DNA of 16,799 nt from the NCBI GenBank assembly GCA_014238625.1, contig JABAAS010000013.1:1-16799 (forward strand). Reading direction: 5' to 3'. This DNA comes from Alphaproteobacteria bacterium (lineage in GTDB: Bacteria; Pseudomonadota; Alphaproteobacteria; JABAAW01). Below are positions 14,362 to 16,799 of this stretch, piece by piece (the first letter of the stretch is position 1; each line of letters starts with the position of its first letter). The position numbers and the translations under genes were made by a program. The notes under the pieces were generated by a model. The model did no database searches. It had not been told where the DNA came from and worked only from the letters and a program-made list of their open reading frames with translations.

Positions 14362-14446
14362 TCACATGCTCGTGATACCCATTCACAATTTCTTGATGAA
14401 AATTAACTCGCGCTAGTCGCAATCTGAGCTAATCTATGAGCTAATT

Positions 14447-14998
14447 TTGGGCGGAATAACTGCCATATCCTATAGGACGCCTAGCAAAAAACTCGACAAC
14501 AGCGCATCTCTCATGTCCATAGTCAAGCCAGTCAAAGCTAGTAAAACAAGCAGAGCAAGCAGAACAAGCAGAAAGCCCGACGAACCCGAAAAACGACGCG
14601 CCACATCCTACGCACCGCTCGCAATAGGTAGTCTCGCCGCCTCGCTAACTGCCAAAGTCGCTAGAAAAAAACCACATGTGAAAATGCTCGAAATCGTCGA
14701 CAAAAATTGGCGCGAAATCGTTCCGCAAGAACTAGTCGCAAACTTCGCAGAACAAACTCGACCACTCAAGATCGTATATGTCAAAACACTAAAAAATCAA
14801 GCAACAGAAGCCAGAAAATCACTCAAAAACTCATCGACAATCTCGAAAAAAAAAGCAACCCTGACCATAGCCGTAACAAAAGGCTTCGCACCAATCGCAA
14901 TACATCAGCTAGATCAAATCATCTCGGCGCTAAATACATACCTCGGTGAAGAGGTCATCGAGACTATAGTCCTCAAGCAGAAAAATACGCTCGAATAG
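14447..14998 (+). CDS. DUF721 / DciA-like protein
   Basis: The C-terminal half matches the DUF721 pattern: KMLEIVDKNWREIVPQELVA (a W..IVP core), then FAEQTRPLKI, KATLTIAVTKGFAPIAIHQL and LNTYLGEEVIETIVLKQ. DUF721 includes DciA, the loader of the replicative helicase in bacteria lacking DnaC. Residues 1-80 are basic and low in complexity (KTSRASRTSRKP), as is common for the disordered part of these proteins. The start is uncertain: TTG 14447 opens the frame, ATG 14513 would remove 22 poorly conserved residues, and neither has a Shine-Dalgarno sequence. It is divergent from the small RNA copies and convergent with rne. Confidence 0.8.
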   Translation: MGGITAISYRTPSKKLDNSASLMSIVKPVKASKTSRASRTSRKPDEPEKRRATSYAPLAIGSLAASLTAKVARKKPHVKMLEIVDKNWREIVPQELVANFAEQTRPLKIVYVKTLKNQATEARKSLKNSSTISKKKATLTIAVTKGFAPIAIHQLDQIISALNTYLGEEVIETIVLKQKNTLE

Positions 14999-15047
14999 CA
15001 AGCCAGAGTTAGCCTAGAAACTCTCCTAGTAACTATAGAGTCTTGCT
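14997..15047. terminator. Imperfect hairpin between convergent DciA-like gene and rne
   Basis: AGCAAG (14997-15002) pairs with CTTGCT (15042-15047). Inside it, GTTAGCCTAG pairs with CTAGTAAC apart from a two-base bulge. It spans both stop codons. No T-run follows, so a bidirectional terminator is only suggested. Confidence 0.35.
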
Positions 15048-16799
15048 GGTACCTAAAAAGTCACGCGGATCGCTGTCGTCCGGGTGATTGCCGCCGCCCC
15101 TGCTACCACTACCGCCAGAACCTTGCTGGCTACTGCTTCTGCGAACATCTCGATCTGAACCTGAACCGCGTCCATCAGGCTTGCCGCTGTTGCGACGTGC
15201 GCGCCTCGGGGCTGGTTGTTCCGCTATCACAGCCGTATCTAAAGATTCGGCATTGCTGGGAGCTGTTGCATCGGGCGGGCTGGAGGTAGGCGAATCATCG
15301 TGCGGATCATCTCTTTGGTAATCTCTTTGGTAATCTCTTGGGTAATCTCTTGGGTAATCTCTTGAGTCCCCCCTCGAATCTCTTCTTGAATCTCTTCTTG
15401 AATCACCGCCACCATCAGAAAAACGTCGCGATGGAGAACCCGCAGAACGACGGCGAGTGTGAGGCCTCCTGCGATCAGAACTCGATGGAAAATCATCGTC
15501 CGCAACATTGTCCGAAACCCTCGAAGAATCCTTCTCAAGAGAAGAAGCAGATCTCGAGCTATCAGACGAAATAGGAAAACGCGAAATCTTCGATTCGCCA
15601 AAACGCAAGCTCGAGTCAAAAGATACATCAATCCGCACTCCATAACGCTCCTCAACCGATAATAAAGCCTCTCGTTTCTCGTTCAAAAATGCTAACCCTA
15701 ACTCAGGTACCGTGCGCAACTCTAAACCCTCGTTCTTGCCTAGCCTCTCTGCCTGCTCCTCTAGCAAACGCAAAAAGCCCAATAAAACCATATTGCGCGC
15801 AGGTACATAACCAGTGCCTCCGCAACTCTCACAAGGTAGGCTCGCACGCTCAACAATCGTAGGGTGCAGACGCTGGCGCGATAACTCTAAAAGGCTGAAG
15901 TGACTGATCCTACCCATCTGAATGCGCGCTCGATCTACGCTAAGCAGATCCCGCATGCGATGCTCAACTTCATGGCGCGCGCGGTTACCATCCATGTCGA
16001 TAAAGTCAATCACTATCAATCCAGCTAAATCCCGTAGACGCAACTGACGCGATATCTCCTCCGCTGCCTCCAAATTAGTGCGCAAAGCCGTGCCCTCTAT
16101 GTGACGCTCTCGAGTCGACTTGCCTGAGTTAACATCTATCGAAACAAGAGCCTCCGTCTGCTGCAATACTATGTGACCGCCAGAACGCAACAATACCCTA
16201 GGGCGATAAATCGCCGCTATCTGACCCTCAACTCCATACTCCTCAAATAGCGATTTGCCTCCCGTCTTATGCAGCTTAATACGACGCGTGTGCGACGAAA
16301 CCATGCGACCCATTACAGTTCGCGCAGATTCCCAAGCCGATTTGCCAGATACTACTATCTCGTCAACATCGCTCGTATGCATGTCGCGCAAAGTCCGCGC
16401 GATAAGATCTCCCTCCTCGTGAATCAGACTAGGCGCCGTCGCGCTCAAAGTGCGCTCGCGAATACCATTCCATAGCGAAAGTAGATACTCGTAGTCACGA
16501 GATATCTCCTGCTTCGTGCGACCTCGAACCGCAGTGCGTACTATAACCGACATCGAAGCTGGAACATTCAAAGAAGTGATAATATCTCGCAAACGCTTGC
16601 GCTCGCCAACATCCTCTATCCTACGACTGATGCCACCACTGCGAGTAGAGTTCGGTATCAAAACACAGCAACGACCTGCTAACGATAAATAAGTCGATAA
16701 AGCCGCTCCCTTCGTGCCTCGTTCCTCCTTGATAACCTGAACTAGCAACGGCTTCTCGCTCGTCAAAACCTCCTGTATCTTATATTGGCGGTGAGGGTC
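15033..16799 (-). CDS. rne: Ribonuclease E (5' end outside the window)
   Basis: Endoribonuclease for rRNA/tRNA processing and mRNA decay. The visible 588 residues begin in the S1 domain (DPHRQYKIQEV, then LLVQVIKEERGTKGAALSTY). The 5'-sensor region (VIVRTA) and the DNase I-like domain follow, with catalytic Asp222 in VSIDVNSG and Asp265 in LIVIDFIDMD (visible numbering), 43 residues apart as in E. coli Asp303 and Asp346. RLRDLAGL, GRISHFSLLELSRQRL and the zinc-link CESCGG are present. The C-terminal scaffold is only about 190 residues, disordered and charged, with SRRD and RDYPRDYQRD repeats followed by a Gly/Ser/Arg-rich tail; no clear RhlB or PNPase site was recognised. The in-frame TTG at 16766 is internal, not the start. 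Confidence 0.96.
   Translation of the reverse strand, partial: DPHRQYKIQEVLTSEKPLLVQVIKEERGTKGAALSTYLSLAGRCCVLIPNSTRSGGISRRIEDVGERKRLRDIITSLNVPASMSVIVRTAVRGRTKQEISRDYEYLLSLWNGIRERTLSATAPSLIHEEGDLIARTLRDMHTSDVDEIVVSGKSAWESARTVMGRMVSSHTRRIKLHKTGGKSLFEEYGVEGQIAAIYRPRVLLRSGGHIVLQQTEALVSIDVNSGKSTRERHIEGTALRTNLEAAEEISRQLRLRDLAGLIVIDFIDMDGNRARHEVEHRMRDLLSVDRARIQMGRISHFSLLELSRQRLHPTIVERASLPCESCGGTGYVPARNMVLLGFLRLLEEQAERLGKNEGLELRTVPELGLAFLNEKREALLSVEERYGVRIDVSFDSSLRFGESKISRFPISSDSSRSASSLEKDSSRVSDNVADDDFPSSSDRRRPHTRRRSAGSPSRRFSDGGGDSRRDSRRDSRGDSRDYPRDYPRDYQRDYQRDDPHDDSPTSSPPDATAPSNAESLDTAVIAEQPAPRRARRNSGKPDGRGSGSDRDVRRSSSQQGSGGSGSRGGGNHPDDSDPRDFLGTSKTL
15309..15405. repeat. 12-bp repeats in the rne scaffold region
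   Basis: Five copies of an ATCTCTTTGGTA-type 12-bp unit (15309-15368) are followed by two and a half copies of a TCTTCTTGAATC unit (15374-15404). On the minus strand they encode the RDYP/RDYQ and RDSR repeats. All units keep the frame. Confidence 0.9.

Larger units (their letters stand above)
13802..14424. repeat. Tandem duplication of about 320 bp carrying the RNA element
   Basis: Copy 1 runs from about 13802 (the 3' end of rlmE) to 14100; copy 2 from 14101 to 14424. From the GCGTGAAAATATAC block onwards the offset is 319 bases, and the copies are roughly 95% identical by eye over about 245 bases. Copy 2 begins with a degraded rlmE tail padded by extra GAAGATAGAAGCT-like repeats (14136-14182). 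Each copy contains one promoter, micro-ORF and hairpin on the minus strand. The 579-bp gap between rlmE and the DciA-like gene is filled almost entirely by these units. Confidence 0.93.

Noticed and set aside
15033..16766. Complete rne gene starting at TTG 16766
   Set aside because: The frame continues to the window edge and encodes the conserved S1-domain residues DPHRQYKIQEV, so the TTG is an internal codon.

Overview
The window looks like chromosomal DNA of an alphaproteobacterium of moderate G+C. Support comes from protein-level recognition: an alphaproteobacterial-type RNase E, the ppx/gppA - rlmE pair, a DUF721/DciA-like gene, thrS - infC, ThyX, and MetA plus MetY. I cannot name a genus. 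No rRNA, tRNA, insertion sequence or CRISPR array was seen. From about 600 bp rightwards the + strand has more C than G whatever the gene direction, and the tetramer CTCG is far commoner on + than its complement CGAG. If G marks the leading strand here, the fork would move right to left and the minus strand, which carries most genes, would be leading.

Layout, left to right. Positions 1-399 hold the 5' part of thyX (minus), cut by the window edge inside the flavin-binding signature. Positions 569-2095 hold a membrane-anchored M23 (LytM-type) peptidase. The 648-bp gap up to argC contains a cluster of DnaA-box-like sites (three perfect TTATCCACA, all in one orientation) spaced at near-multiples of 11 bp, plus 12-bp repeats. 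Then come argC, a Cys-rich orphan (4113-4508), infC with an apparent AUA start, and thrS with low-complexity sequence in place of the TGS domain. A probable Panacea (DUF4065) antitoxin/membrane-toxin pair follows (7484-8326), then metA (acetyl-CoA type by its Glu111 signature) and metY, which together form the O-acetylhomoserine route to homocysteine.

From 11.1 kb the genes run on the + strand: an alpha/beta hydrolase, a Ppx/GppA phosphatase and RlmE. At 13.8-14.4 kb there is a roughly 320-bp tandem duplication. Each copy, read on the minus strand, has a conserved promoter-like pair (TTGGAC-N17-TAGACT), an ATG at the predicted transcription start, a 16-17 codon micro-ORF, and then a perfect 13-15 bp hairpin whose loop carries CCUCCUCCCUCC, an anti-Shine-Dalgarno sequence. 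This resembles the CcsR/'cuckoo' RNA family of Proteobacteria, but with one hairpin per unit and an apparently leaderless micro-ORF. It is the best candidate for an undescribed system here. The window ends with a DciA-like gene (+) converging on rne (minus), whose 5' end lies beyond the right edge.

Short tandem repeats are common. Inside genes their units are multiples of 3 (12 or 15 bp); outside genes 12-, 14- and 15-bp units occur.
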